Origin: an uncultured Anderseniella sp.
GTDB taxonomy: Bacteria; Pseudomonadota; Alphaproteobacteria; Rhizobiales; Aestuariivirgaceae
Direction: 5' to 3'
Assembly: GCA_947488295.1 (NCBI GenBank)
Contig: CANKYU010000001.1
Coordinates: forward strand, 1,042,183 to 1,106,182
Length of the DNA stretch: 64,000 nt
The notes under the pieces were generated by a model. That model saw only the letters and a list, made by a program, of their open reading frames with translations. It made no database searches and was not told where the DNA came from. A program made the translations under genes and the position numbers. Below are positions 27,687-35,141 of the stretch, in pieces (position 1 is the first letter of the stretch; every line of letters starts with the position of its first letter).

Positions 27687-28561
27687 CTGCCCGGGTTGAT
27701 CTGCAACGAGTGGCTGAACACGGTGTCATCCGTATCCCTGGCCTCGATCTGCATCTTTTCTGCACCATTGGACACATAATCAAAGGCGATACTTGGATTT
27801 TCAGCCAGTGATATGCCTGCTTCAATGGTCATCAGTTTCTCGCCGCCCTGGTCGATTGCGACCTTGTCCACATAGCGTGGCAGAATGTATCGCAGGGTGA
27901 TCTGGTCGAGTTGCAGACCGGTCAGGTTGGGGTGGGAGATATCAAGCTGTGTGCGCATCACCGGCTTGGCAATGGTCGAGACGTTCAAAGGCGTTACGAT
28001 CTGTGTCAGCCGCATATCGCCCAGTGTTTTCGCGGCAACATCCAGAGTTGTCGTTGGTGGTGCGGCGCAGGCTCCAAGTCCGGATGTCTTGACCATGGCT
28101 TCGCTCATGAACAACTGGCCGTTCTCGGCCTCCACGACTGCGCGAACCGGTGACGGCCCGTTAAACCGCATGCTGGCCGATACCCACAGGCTGGAACGTT
28201 TCTGTTCAGGCATCACGGTCAGCGAGACCGGCATCGGGTTTTCATCGATGATGATTGTAACCGACTTCACCTTGGCACCATCGGGAAGCGAGGCCTGCAC
28301 GGATACCGGCACCTGGCGGTCATCCTTTGCCCGATACGGCGTTTCCAGTTTTACAACCTGGTCATTGCGAGTGATCAGGCGCTGGCCGAATACGCTTGGT
28401 TTCAACTCCGCCCAGGTCAGTTCAACCGACAGCGCGGCACTGGTGGAAAACGACAATCCGGCGCACAGCGCACCCAGAGCCAGTCCCAAATACATGAAAG
28501 GTTTCTTGCCCAAAATAGTATCCCCGTTGACGGCTGCGGCCTGCATGTGCTGCAAAGCCAT
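27683..28561 (-). CDS. Quinoprotein dehydrogenase-associated SoxYZ-like carrier protein (copy 2)
   Basis: A 292-residue paralogue of the carrier at 10105-10917. The SoxY-like half has VTIIIDENPMPVSLTVMPEQ, the junction GLGACAAPP carries Cys165, and the SoxZ-like half has DISHPNLTGLQLDQITLRYI and EAGISLAENPSIAFDYV. The true start may be TTG at 28513 (after GGGGAT), which would put the signal peptide (MYLGLALGALCAGLSF) near the N-terminus. ATG at 28561 gives a long leader. The context (pqqE tail to tail, metallohydrolase 3 kb away) fits a quinoprotein relay role. Confidence 0.85.
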   Translation of the reverse strand: MALQHMQAAAVNGDTILGKKPFMYLGLALGALCAGLSFSTSAALSVELTWAELKPSVFGQRLITRNDQVVKLETPYRAKDDRQVPVSVQASLPDGAKVKSVTIIIDENPMPVSLTVMPEQKRSSLWVSASMRFNGPSPVRAVVEAENGQLFMSEAMVKTSGLGACAAPPTTTLDVAAKTLGDMRLTQIVTPLNVSTIAKPVMRTQLDISHPNLTGLQLDQITLRYILPRYVDKVAIDQGGEKLMTIEAGISLAENPSIAFDYVSNGAEKMQIEARDTDDTVFSHSLQINPGS

Positions 28562-28722
28562 TGCCAGTGCGTTTTGTCGAGTCCCTGCGATCGGGACAAT
28601 ACCAGCCAGGCATGCATAACGTCAACTTTATGCAATCATAAGGACCCTATGTTGCCTGAAGACCGGATACTCAACGATCGCCGAGTCTGATCCACCAACA
28701 TGCCAACAGACAGGAATGACCA
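28562..28722. promoter_or_regulatory. Divergent promoter region, SoxYZ-like / creatininase
   Basis: This 161-bp spacer separates divergent genes and must hold both promoters. No distinct operator was seen. Confidence 0.3.
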
Positions 28723-29460
28723 ATGCTGCTTGTCGAAGCGACATGGAAAGAAATTGAGAGCCATCTGGCGACGTCCCGGGCGATTGTCATGCCCATCGGG
28801 TCGGTTGAACAGCACGGTCCGATGGGACTCTTGGGAACGGATGCCATGTGTGCCGAAATCATTGCCCGGCGGGCCGGCGACCTTGGCGGCTTTCTTATCG
28901 GCCCCACCTTGTCATTGGGGATGGCGCAATCGCATCTGGCATTTCCCGGCACGATTTCATTGAAACCGTCAACTCTCATGGCTGTCGTCCACGATGTAGT
29001 GGCGTCATTGTCGAACTCAGGTTTTCAGCAGATTGTTTTTCTGAATGGCCATGGCGGTAATATTGCCACCGTTACGACGGCATTTGGCGAAATCCATGCA
29101 CAACGGTCCCTGCAGAATGATCCGGACAATCTCGAACTTGCCCTGAAAAGCTGGTTCGACCTGCCCGGTATCCGAAAACTGCTCGCCGAACTGTATCCCA
29201 GCGGTCATGGTTCCCACGCCACGCCGTCGGAAATTGCGATTACCCAGCACAGCTTTCCTCATGCCGTGAAGCACGTGGCGCTGAGCCCGCAAACCGCACC
29301 TGATGGCGGTTTCAGCGACGCGCACGATTTTCGCCGGCGATACCCGGATGGTCGCAAGGGCGCGGACTCCAGCCTTGCCAGGCCTGAAGACGGCGCAAAA
29401 CTGATCGAGGCTGCGGCACAGGCGCTGGCCGCGGAAATGGCCCGGTACGGCAAGGCTTGA
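28723..29460 (+). CDS. Creatininase family hydrolase
   Basis: A 245-residue metal-dependent amidohydrolase/peptidase of the creatininase superfamily. Expected metal and catalytic residues are present: GSVEQHGP (Glu29, His31), GTDAMCAEI (Asp40), FLNGHGGN (His110) and SHATPSEIAITQ (Glu). The family includes creatinine hydrolase, FAPy deformylase and MftE, the peptidase of mycofactocin biosynthesis. Here it follows the PQQ operon, separated only by the SoxYZ-like gene. A role in PqqA processing is therefore conceivable but unproven, and a role in nitrogen catabolism is the alternative. Confidence 0.85.
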   Translation: MLLVEATWKEIESHLATSRAIVMPIGSVEQHGPMGLLGTDAMCAEIIARRAGDLGGFLIGPTLSLGMAQSHLAFPGTISLKPSTLMAVVHDVVASLSNSGFQQIVFLNGHGGNIATVTTAFGEIHAQRSLQNDPDNLELALKSWFDLPGIRKLLAELYPSGHGSHATPSEIAITQHSFPHAVKHVALSPQTAPDGGFSDAHDFRRRYPDGRKGADSSLARPEDGAKLIEAAAQALAAEMARYGKA

Positions 29461-29469
29461 GACGCCGGA

Positions 29470-29970
29470 TCATTCTTTCGGCGGCAGCAGGCCCTGGGGC
29501 GCGTCGAGAAACCGGATGACATTCTGTTTGACCGGGACTTCCGACGAGCCCGGTACCTTGACCGTCTTGCCGGCCGGATCGATCTCCACAATCTGGGCAA
29601 TGTTGCGCCGCAGTTTCCGCCCCGAGCCAACCGCCTGCTGATGCAGTTTGGACGAATACGGCAGTTCATAGGCCCGGGGCCTCTGCAGTTCGGTTCCCAC
29701 GTCGAGATCGCGCGCCCAAAGGTAGACGCTGTCAGGCTCTGATATTTCAACTGCCAGCAAATAGAGCCGGGACGGCAGTTTTTCGGTCGTCAGTGGCCAG
29801 CCCTGCAAACCCGGCAGCGACTTGTAGGTAACAAGCATGAACGCCGTGGCAAGCACGGTTACCATGATCTTGATCCAGTGGCTCCAGCGCGAATACAGAT
29901 GCAGGCTGAGAAGAATGACGCCGAGCATGACATAGGCTGCCGCGAGCCCGCCTGTACCTAGTTCGAACAT
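29470..29970 (-). CDS. Inner-membrane protein of unknown function, last gene of the ExbB/ExbD-like operon
   Basis: A 166-residue protein with two or three N-terminal transmembrane helices (GGLAAAYVMLGVILLSLHL; WIKIMVTVLATAFMLVTY). A mostly extracytoplasmic C-terminal domain contains SRLYLLAVEISEPDSVYLWA and ends LDAPQGLLPPKE. Not recognised. It lies 33 bp downstream of the ExbD-like gene on the same strand, so it probably belongs to that complex. Confidence 0.7.
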   Translation of the reverse strand: MFELGTGGLAAAYVMLGVILLSLHLYSRWSHWIKIMVTVLATAFMLVTYKSLPGLQGWPLTTEKLPSRLYLLAVEISEPDSVYLWARDLDVGTELQRPRAYELPYSSKLHQQAVGSGRKLRRNIAQIVEIDPAGKTVKVPGSSEVPVKQNVIRFLDAPQGLLPPKE

Positions 29971-30003
29971 CTGTCATCCTCCAAACCCGTTGGTCATGTG
30001 ACG

Positions 30004-30621
30004 CTAGAACGTGACCAGTTTCTTTTCCAGCCGGTTTATCCGGCCGATCTTGCCGTCCCGCAAAATGGTGAAGCGAACTGCTGTCCGCTCCTCTCCCTTG
30101 CGTCTCATGTCGACGGTATCGTTGAAATAAATCTTGTAGACCGGATTGACCTTGGCGACCCTGACGGTTACCGGAACGGTGGCCTGTTTCACGCTCTCGT
30201 AGTAGTGCAGATTGACGGTGTACTCACCCGGCACCGTACCGCGAACTGCAGCAACCTCCTGGTTCAGCACGTTCTCGATGACCTTGCCCTCGACCTCGAT
30301 CTTGTCATTGAGCATTCCCCTGTCATCCCGGTCGAGGTGAACCAGACCGGCTGAACGGTTGCGAAACCAGGTCACGTTGCCCTGCGGATCTTCGATCCAG
30401 GTGTCAATGTCCTCCTGGCTGCCGTCCGGCCAGGTCACGGTAACCAGATACTGGGCATCAAGCACCACCTTGCCGGCGTCCTTGGCCGGGCTGATGAAAA
30501 TCACCGCGATGAAAAACAGGAACACAAAACCGATGAGGGTGTTGAACAGCAGATCTGTGAATGCATCGGTGGGCTGACGTGCATACCCGGTGGAGGACGA
30601 TCCTTTAAGCCGGATCGTCAT
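30004..30621 (-). CDS. ExbD/MotB-like membrane protein with a long periplasmic domain
   Basis: A 205-residue protein with one transmembrane helix near the N-terminus (residues ~24-46, DLLFNTLIGFVFLFFIAVIF) preceded by the short cytoplasmic segment TGYARQPTDAFTD. The Asp just before or within the helix (FTDLLFN) is where ExbD/TolR/MotB carry their proton-binding aspartate. The periplasmic part is beta-rich and unlike the TolR fold (YLVTVTWPDGSQEDIDTWIE). Because it overlaps the MotA/ExbB-type gene by 4 bp, it is read as the second subunit of a proton-channel complex; this is inference from topology and context. Confidence 0.7.
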   Translation of the reverse strand: MTIRLKGSSSTGYARQPTDAFTDLLFNTLIGFVFLFFIAVIFISPAKDAGKVVLDAQYLVTVTWPDGSQEDIDTWIEDPQGNVTWFRNRSAGLVHLDRDDRGMLNDKIEVEGKVIENVLNQEVAAVRGTVPGEYTVNLHYYESVKQATVPVTVRVAKVNPVYKIYFNDTVDMRRKGEERTAVRFTILRDGKIGRINRLEKKLVTF

Positions 30622-31325
30622 GACACGGTTGCCTGATCGCGAATGCGCACCAGTTTGCCGATCAGCTCCTCGGTGCCGCGGGCCAGCACCATGTACTGTG
30701 CGCCGAGCAACATTGCGGTCACCAGGCCGGCGAGGGTGGTGTACAAAGCCGTTCCCATGCCGCCACTCATTGAAATCAGCAGGGTCTGAATATTCTCAGG
30801 TGTTGGCGCCGGACCTGACGACAGCGCTCCGAGTATCAATATGAAACCGACGATTGTGCCGATCAGGCCAAGCCGGATCAGGATGTCTACAAGATACCAG
30901 CCGATCTCCACTGCAGCCCGCAACCGATCGGCATAGATCTCGAACACCAGGCCACCGTCCTGATTGTCGGTGGTTGACAGTTTGCGGGCTTCGATGACCT
31001 GCGACACGTAACCGGACACAAATTGCTCCGGCGTCTGAAACGGCGAGATTTCTTCATTGTCGGGATTGCTTGCAATGTCATGATTTCCGGCCAGCCAGGC
31101 ATAGGCGGCATCGATTTGCCGCGTGACGCGCAAGATGTGCCAGACGGCGTGAAAGGTTGCTCCCAGAAACAGGCCTGCAATGAGAATGGAGAGCTTGCTC
31201 TGGTCCGCGTCAACAATGCGGGCGAAGTAGCCGAGGTCGTAAGCCACGTAACATGCGAAAACCGCTATGCCGGCCAGCAATACCCAGATCTGCAGGAAAA
31301 TGTAGCTTCTGCTGTTCTTCGTCAT
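30618..31325 (-). CDS. MotA/TolQ/ExbB-type proton channel protein
   Basis: A 235-residue inner-membrane protein with about four helices: two near the N-terminus (FLQIWVLLAGIAVFACYVAYDL; FLGATFHAVWHILRV) and two in the channel region (LVDILIRLGLIGTIVGFILIL; MGTALYTTLAGLVTAMLLGAQY). The pattern LGLIGTIVGFI...GMGTALYTTLAGL is the core of the MotA_ExbB family. It probably forms an ion-driven motor with the ExbD-like partner downstream. The energised target is unknown. Confidence 0.85.
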   Translation of the reverse strand: MTKNSRSYIFLQIWVLLAGIAVFACYVAYDLGYFARIVDADQSKLSILIAGLFLGATFHAVWHILRVTRQIDAAYAWLAGNHDIASNPDNEEISPFQTPEQFVSGYVSQVIEARKLSTTDNQDGGLVFEIYADRLRAAVEIGWYLVDILIRLGLIGTIVGFILILGALSSGPAPTPENIQTLLISMSGGMGTALYTTLAGLVTAMLLGAQYMVLARGTEELIGKLVRIRDQATVS

Positions 31326-31328
31326 GGT

Positions 31329-31883
31329 CTATTTGAAACCCTCGGGGCGGAGGGATTCCAGCGTGCCGTATTTGCGCTTGGCCGCCTGCATCTGCGATGG
31401 TGTCTGTTCCAGGCTTCCCGCGATCCATGCCAGGTAGGGTTCGGCGATTTCCTTGCCATTTGAGCGGGCATGGCGGAGCCAGGCAAATCCGCGGGCGGGT
31501 TCGAGCGGCAGGCCGCGGCCATGGCGATACATCAGGGAGACATTTATCTGGGCGTCCGGCCAGTCCGCCAGAGCAGACCGCAGATACCACTCGCTCGCCT
31601 TCTTCAGGTCAACAGGGGTTCCCAGTCCCAGATAATAGAGGTTTCCGAGCTGGTTTTGCGACCAGGGATCACCGGCAGCGGCTTTTTCCTGCAGGCGCAC
31701 AAAGGCCGTTGAATAGTCTCCATTGCGCAGGTCGGTAGCAATGCTGGCTTCCGGCCCGGTGACCTGCCAGATCAACGCCACGACAATGGCGGCGGCCATT
31801 GCGGCCAACGCCACCCGGCGGGAACCGGCGGGCATGCTGACAGCGCTGTTTGCGGCTTTTCTGGCCTGCTTCACGGGAGGCAC
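31329..31883 (-). CDS. Sel1-repeat (TPR-like) protein with N-terminal membrane anchor
   Basis: A 184-residue protein with one transmembrane helix (ALAAMAAAIVVALIWQVTG) followed by Sel1-like repeats: AAAGDPWSQNQLGNLYYLGL, SALADWPDAQINVSLMYRHG and a third. Sel1 repeats mediate protein contacts. It is the first gene of the four-gene operon with the ExbB/ExbD-like channel, so it may link the motor to a partner. Confidence 0.8.
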   Translation of the reverse strand: MPPVKQARKAANSAVSMPAGSRRVALAAMAAAIVVALIWQVTGPEASIATDLRNGDYSTAFVRLQEKAAAGDPWSQNQLGNLYYLGLGTPVDLKKASEWYLRSALADWPDAQINVSLMYRHGRGLPLEPARGFAWLRHARSNGKEIAEPYLAWIAGSLEQTPSQMQAAKRKYGTLESLRPEGFK

Positions 31884-32048
31884 TCCATCGAACGCGACGT
31901 ACGAACCGGATTATGCGACGGTTTTTTGCAACGTGGCAACAGCCATCACGCTGTTATTCCTCCGTCGCCGGACAGTATTGGCTGCCCTATTCAAGTCATA
32001 CCGACAGTAAATGATATCATCATTGTTTGGGTTGCGAGAGACAGGGAC

Positions 32049-32840
32049 ATGAAACACTTTGTACTGACTTTAATTTTACTGCTTTGCTGGCCCGTCCCGG
32101 TACAGGCGCAAAGTCCGATGCAGCACGTGGACCTGACCTCGCCGGACATGACGCAGGCAGAAATGACCCGTGAGGAGGTCATGGCGGCGCTGGCAGCGGC
32201 CAGTCCCGATCAACCTGCCGATTTCACCAGCCGGAAGCTTTCAGGCCTTGATCTGTCCGGTCTTGATTTCAAGCGGGCTGTGCTGCGTTCAGCGCGGCTC
32301 AACAAGACCAATCTGAGCAATGCAAACCTGGCCGGGGCAGTTCTGGACCAGGCATGGATGCTGGAAGCGGACCTGAGCAATGCCAACCTCAAGGATGCCA
32401 ATCTGTTCCAGGCGCAGTTGTTGAAGGCGACGCTGGACGGCGCGGACATGTCCGGGGCGCTGATTGCCAGTGACCTGACAGGGGCCAGTGTGAAGAATGC
32501 AAAATTCATTGGTGCGAATCTGAGCGCGGACATGCGCAATCAATCGATGGGGCTGATGCGCGGCGTGCTTGCATCCGCCAATCTGGACGGTGCCGACTTC
32601 ACCAATGCCAACCTGTCCAGAACCAGGTTCGAGTTCGCGTCGATGAAGGGTGTCAATCTGGAAGGGGCCAACCTGCTGCGTGCGGAGCTGGGCGGCGCTG
32701 ACCTCACCGGGGCCCGTGTCAAGGGCGCGGACTTCACTGATGCCGATGTGGCGTCTGCGAAGCTCAAGGATCTTGTCGATGTCGCAGACAGCAATCTGGA
32801 AGAAGCCGCAAGCAACCTCAATCAGGCTTTCCGCAAGTAG
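32049..32840 (+). CDS. Exported pentapeptide-repeat protein
   Basis: A 263-residue protein with a signal peptide (MKHFVLTLILLLCWPVPVQAQ). A right-handed quadrilateral beta helix is built of A(D/N)LXX repeats (ANLAGAVLDQAW, ADLSNANLKDANLF, ADFTNANLSRTRF, ADLTGARVKGADFTDAD), running from about residue 60 to 245. Start at 32049 gives a proper signal peptide; an earlier in-frame ATG at 31926 does not. Function unknown. It is divergent from the Sel1/ExbB operon. Confidence 0.85.
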   Translation: MKHFVLTLILLLCWPVPVQAQSPMQHVDLTSPDMTQAEMTREEVMAALAAASPDQPADFTSRKLSGLDLSGLDFKRAVLRSARLNKTNLSNANLAGAVLDQAWMLEADLSNANLKDANLFQAQLLKATLDGADMSGALIASDLTGASVKNAKFIGANLSADMRNQSMGLMRGVLASANLDGADFTNANLSRTRFEFASMKGVNLEGANLLRAELGGADLTGARVKGADFTDADVASAKLKDLVDVADSNLEEAASNLNQAFRK

Positions 32841-33046
32841 GGCAGTCGATCCCGCCGGGTTAGATTTAAATGTCTTCTGTTGACGCTTGAACAGGTCGGA
32901 AGTCTCACATGCGTGTCGCAGCATCAAACTCCTGACAGGAATAATTTTCGCCTTAACGCGGAATTTCGGTCTATCGTAACGGCACTTGCCAACGGCAAGT
33001 TCTGAGCTGGGACGGTTAAAACCAAAAAACTAGCAAGGAGGAAAAC

Positions 33047-33484
33047 ATGTCACACAAGTATGTTGGAGGGTGCGACCACATCCACACCCACTCGGATAAT
33101 GAACCGATCGACAATCACACCTGCCATTGTTCGGTATGCAAAAGTGTTACCGGTCAGGACACGACGCACGTGGTGTTCTTCAAGCATGGCGATCTTGGCG
33201 TTGACGAATCCGATGGCCTGAATCGTCAGCCGTTTAACGCGCAAAATCCGGATGGACCGCTGGAGCTCTGCACATGCGCAACGTGTGGTACACCGATCAT
33301 GCTGGATGACAGGCAAAGCCGCATCAGGGCTATCGTGCCGAACCTCATGGGGTTCCAGTCCGACAGTCTGCCGGCGACTTACCATGCCTTTTATGATCCA
33401 GCCACCGGCGTTCCGAAACCGGATGATGGCCGTCCTGTTTATGAAGGGCTTCGCCCGGACTTCGTCTGGCCAACGCCGAGCTGA
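33047..33484 (+). CDS. GFA/CENP-V family zinc protein
   Basis: A 145-residue cytosolic protein with the zinc motifs of the glutathione-dependent formaldehyde-activating enzyme family: HCSVCKSVTGQ and CTCATCGTPIML, with HTCH just before. The N-terminal GGCDHIHTHSDNEPID lacks the usual CxC start. A strong ribosome site (AGGAGG) precedes the ATG. Gfa was named for condensing glutathione with formaldehyde, but most family members have unknown functions, so the link to methanol oxidation should be treated cautiously. Confidence 0.8.
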   Translation: MSHKYVGGCDHIHTHSDNEPIDNHTCHCSVCKSVTGQDTTHVVFFKHGDLGVDESDGLNRQPFNAQNPDGPLELCTCATCGTPIMLDDRQSRIRAIVPNLMGFQSDSLPATYHAFYDPATGVPKPDDGRPVYEGLRPDFVWPTPS

Positions 33485-33626
33485 CGACAAAACCCTGAGC
33501 GCCACGATTGGCGAGCTTCCTGGCGCCCTTGCAAGGGGGTCGGGCAGATTTCCCTTGTGCTGAAAGCGTTTCAACCGGTGCGAGGAAAGTTGACAATTGC
33601 GGCAGCCCCCGGGAGCACAGTGTTCT

Positions 33627-34523
33627 TTATTCAGACGTGAGGCCCTTTGCTTTCAACCTGTCGCAGACCGACTGTTTCCCGGTGCCTGCGGTGAACCACA
33701 CATAGTCATATATGCGGGCACCGGCGGAGACCGGTTCGGGAAGGTGTTGCCGCGGTTTGTCACCGGGCCTCACTTCCATCAGTGCCACTGACACGACCTG
33801 CTTGTCGTCGAGGTAGAGCGCCACGCCGCGATCCAGCCGGGTGTGGGCGGATCCGGCTATCAGCAGGGCCGGGCCGTCATTCATGGTGTTTGCGAGCTGC
33901 AGCCGCTTGGCCATGTTCCGATCCCGTGCCAGCTGTAGCCGGGTGAGCTTGTCGAGCCGGTCCTGCTTGATGAGGTTGCAGTGGGCCTGCCTGAGACTGT
34001 CGGACCAGGAGGCTGCGACGCCTTCCGTATCCTTGATGGCCGGCGGGGAGGCAGGTCGGGTAATGTCGGCAACATCGCCACCCAGAATGGGCAGTTTCGC
34101 GGTGAAGGCCGCCTGAAAGACCGGCCGGTAGAAACTCCAGGCCGGCCACGACGTCTCATGCCATTTCAACGGTCCGGCAAGCAGGGTTGCATCTTCGGGA
34201 GAGATTTGCCTGAACTCGGCAATCTGCAGGCTTTTGTCCTCGGGCACCATTTCCAGAACGACGGCCGGATAGATTTTTCGGTCTGCCAGCGCCTTCAGAA
34301 TAAATGCTTCGCGCGATTGATGCTGGGTTCGCCCGTGGCGCTCTCCAACCAGCATGATGTCGGCAGCGCTCATCGCCTTGATCAGGTCACTGGACGAGAT
34401 AAATTCTCCGTCTGACACCCGGTAGATTTTCCCCTCGAGATTTTCTGCAGTGGCGTCTTGAGCTGCGGACACGCAACAGGCAAGTAGCGCCAAACCTGCA
34501 ATTGCGCCACGCCAGGTCATCAT
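33627..34523 (-). CDS. ChaN-like haem-binding/Tiki-fold lipoprotein family protein
   Basis: A 298-residue exported protein of the ChaN family. The signal peptide has a cysteine pair (LALLACCVSAAQ), and the domain shows YRVSDGEFISSSDLIKAMSA, VLVGERHGRTQHQ-type (IMLVGERHGRTQHQ), VVLEMVPEDKSLQI and RNMAKRLQLANTMND. Family members bind haem or act as Tiki-like proteases. The gene overlaps the upstream IalB gene by 4 bp, so they form a two-gene operon. Confidence 0.85.
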   Translation of the reverse strand: MMTWRGAIAGLALLACCVSAAQDATAENLEGKIYRVSDGEFISSSDLIKAMSAADIMLVGERHGRTQHQSREAFILKALADRKIYPAVVLEMVPEDKSLQIAEFRQISPEDATLLAGPLKWHETSWPAWSFYRPVFQAAFTAKLPILGGDVADITRPASPPAIKDTEGVAASWSDSLRQAHCNLIKQDRLDKLTRLQLARDRNMAKRLQLANTMNDGPALLIAGSAHTRLDRGVALYLDDKQVVSVALMEVRPGDKPRQHLPEPVSAGARIYDYVWFTAGTGKQSVCDRLKAKGLTSE

Positions 34524-35035
34524 TTCAGTGCCTTGTATGCTTTGGTGAAGCCGTCAAGCGACAAAGCCGGTCTGACCGGTTTGCCGGAAGCATCGGTTAT
34601 CCTGAGGGTGAGAGTATTGCCTCTTCTCAGCGACCTGAGAAGTCTCGGTGTCAGGTTAATACCGGCGTGACAGCCATCGGTATTGCACAATTCAAACGGC
34701 AACAGGGTTTCCTTCGACCGGTCAATGCGGAAGCTCCAGCCTGTGTTCAGTCTTATGCCCAGCGGAAAGGTGAAGACGGCCGTGGGTTTGGCGGATTTGA
34801 ATACCCGCATGCGGACAATGGAGATCTTGCTGGATTTGGCCTGGATGGTCTGCGCCATCCGGCATTTCTCATCATTGGGGCAGATCACCTGCCAGTTGCC
34901 ATGGGTCGGGCCGGATGCCGCCGACTGGGCGTTGGCGGAAACTGTTGCGCAGGCAAGATAAACTCCGGCAAACAGCAATTTTGACAACTGCGTCAAATCT
35001 GACCCCCCAAGAAATCCGATACACACGAAATTCAC
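34520..35035 (-). CDS. Invasion-associated locus B (IalB) family protein
   Basis: A 171-residue exported protein of the IalB family, common in Hyphomicrobiales. After the signal (LSKLLFAGVYLACATVSANAQ), the domain has GNWQVICPNDEKCRMAQTIQ, FTFPLGIRLNTGW and PFELCNTDGCHAGINL with the family's conserved cysteines. Function outside Bartonella invasion is unclear. First gene of the pair with ChaN-like. The true start may be several residues in, closer to the signal helix. Confidence 0.85.
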   Translation of the reverse strand: MNFVCIGFLGGSDLTQLSKLLFAGVYLACATVSANAQSAASGPTHGNWQVICPNDEKCRMAQTIQAKSSKISIVRMRVFKSAKPTAVFTFPLGIRLNTGWSFRIDRSKETLLPFELCNTDGCHAGINLTPRLLRSLRRGNTLTLRITDASGKPVRPALSLDGFTKAYKALK

Positions 35036-35141
35036 GATTTACTTTGTTCTCAGTATACGATTTATTAAGCAATTGGAATACAGGCGCAAGTGTTACTGCG
35101 TTTTTCGACAAGTTGGTGTTCCAGTGTGTGGGGGGAGCGTT

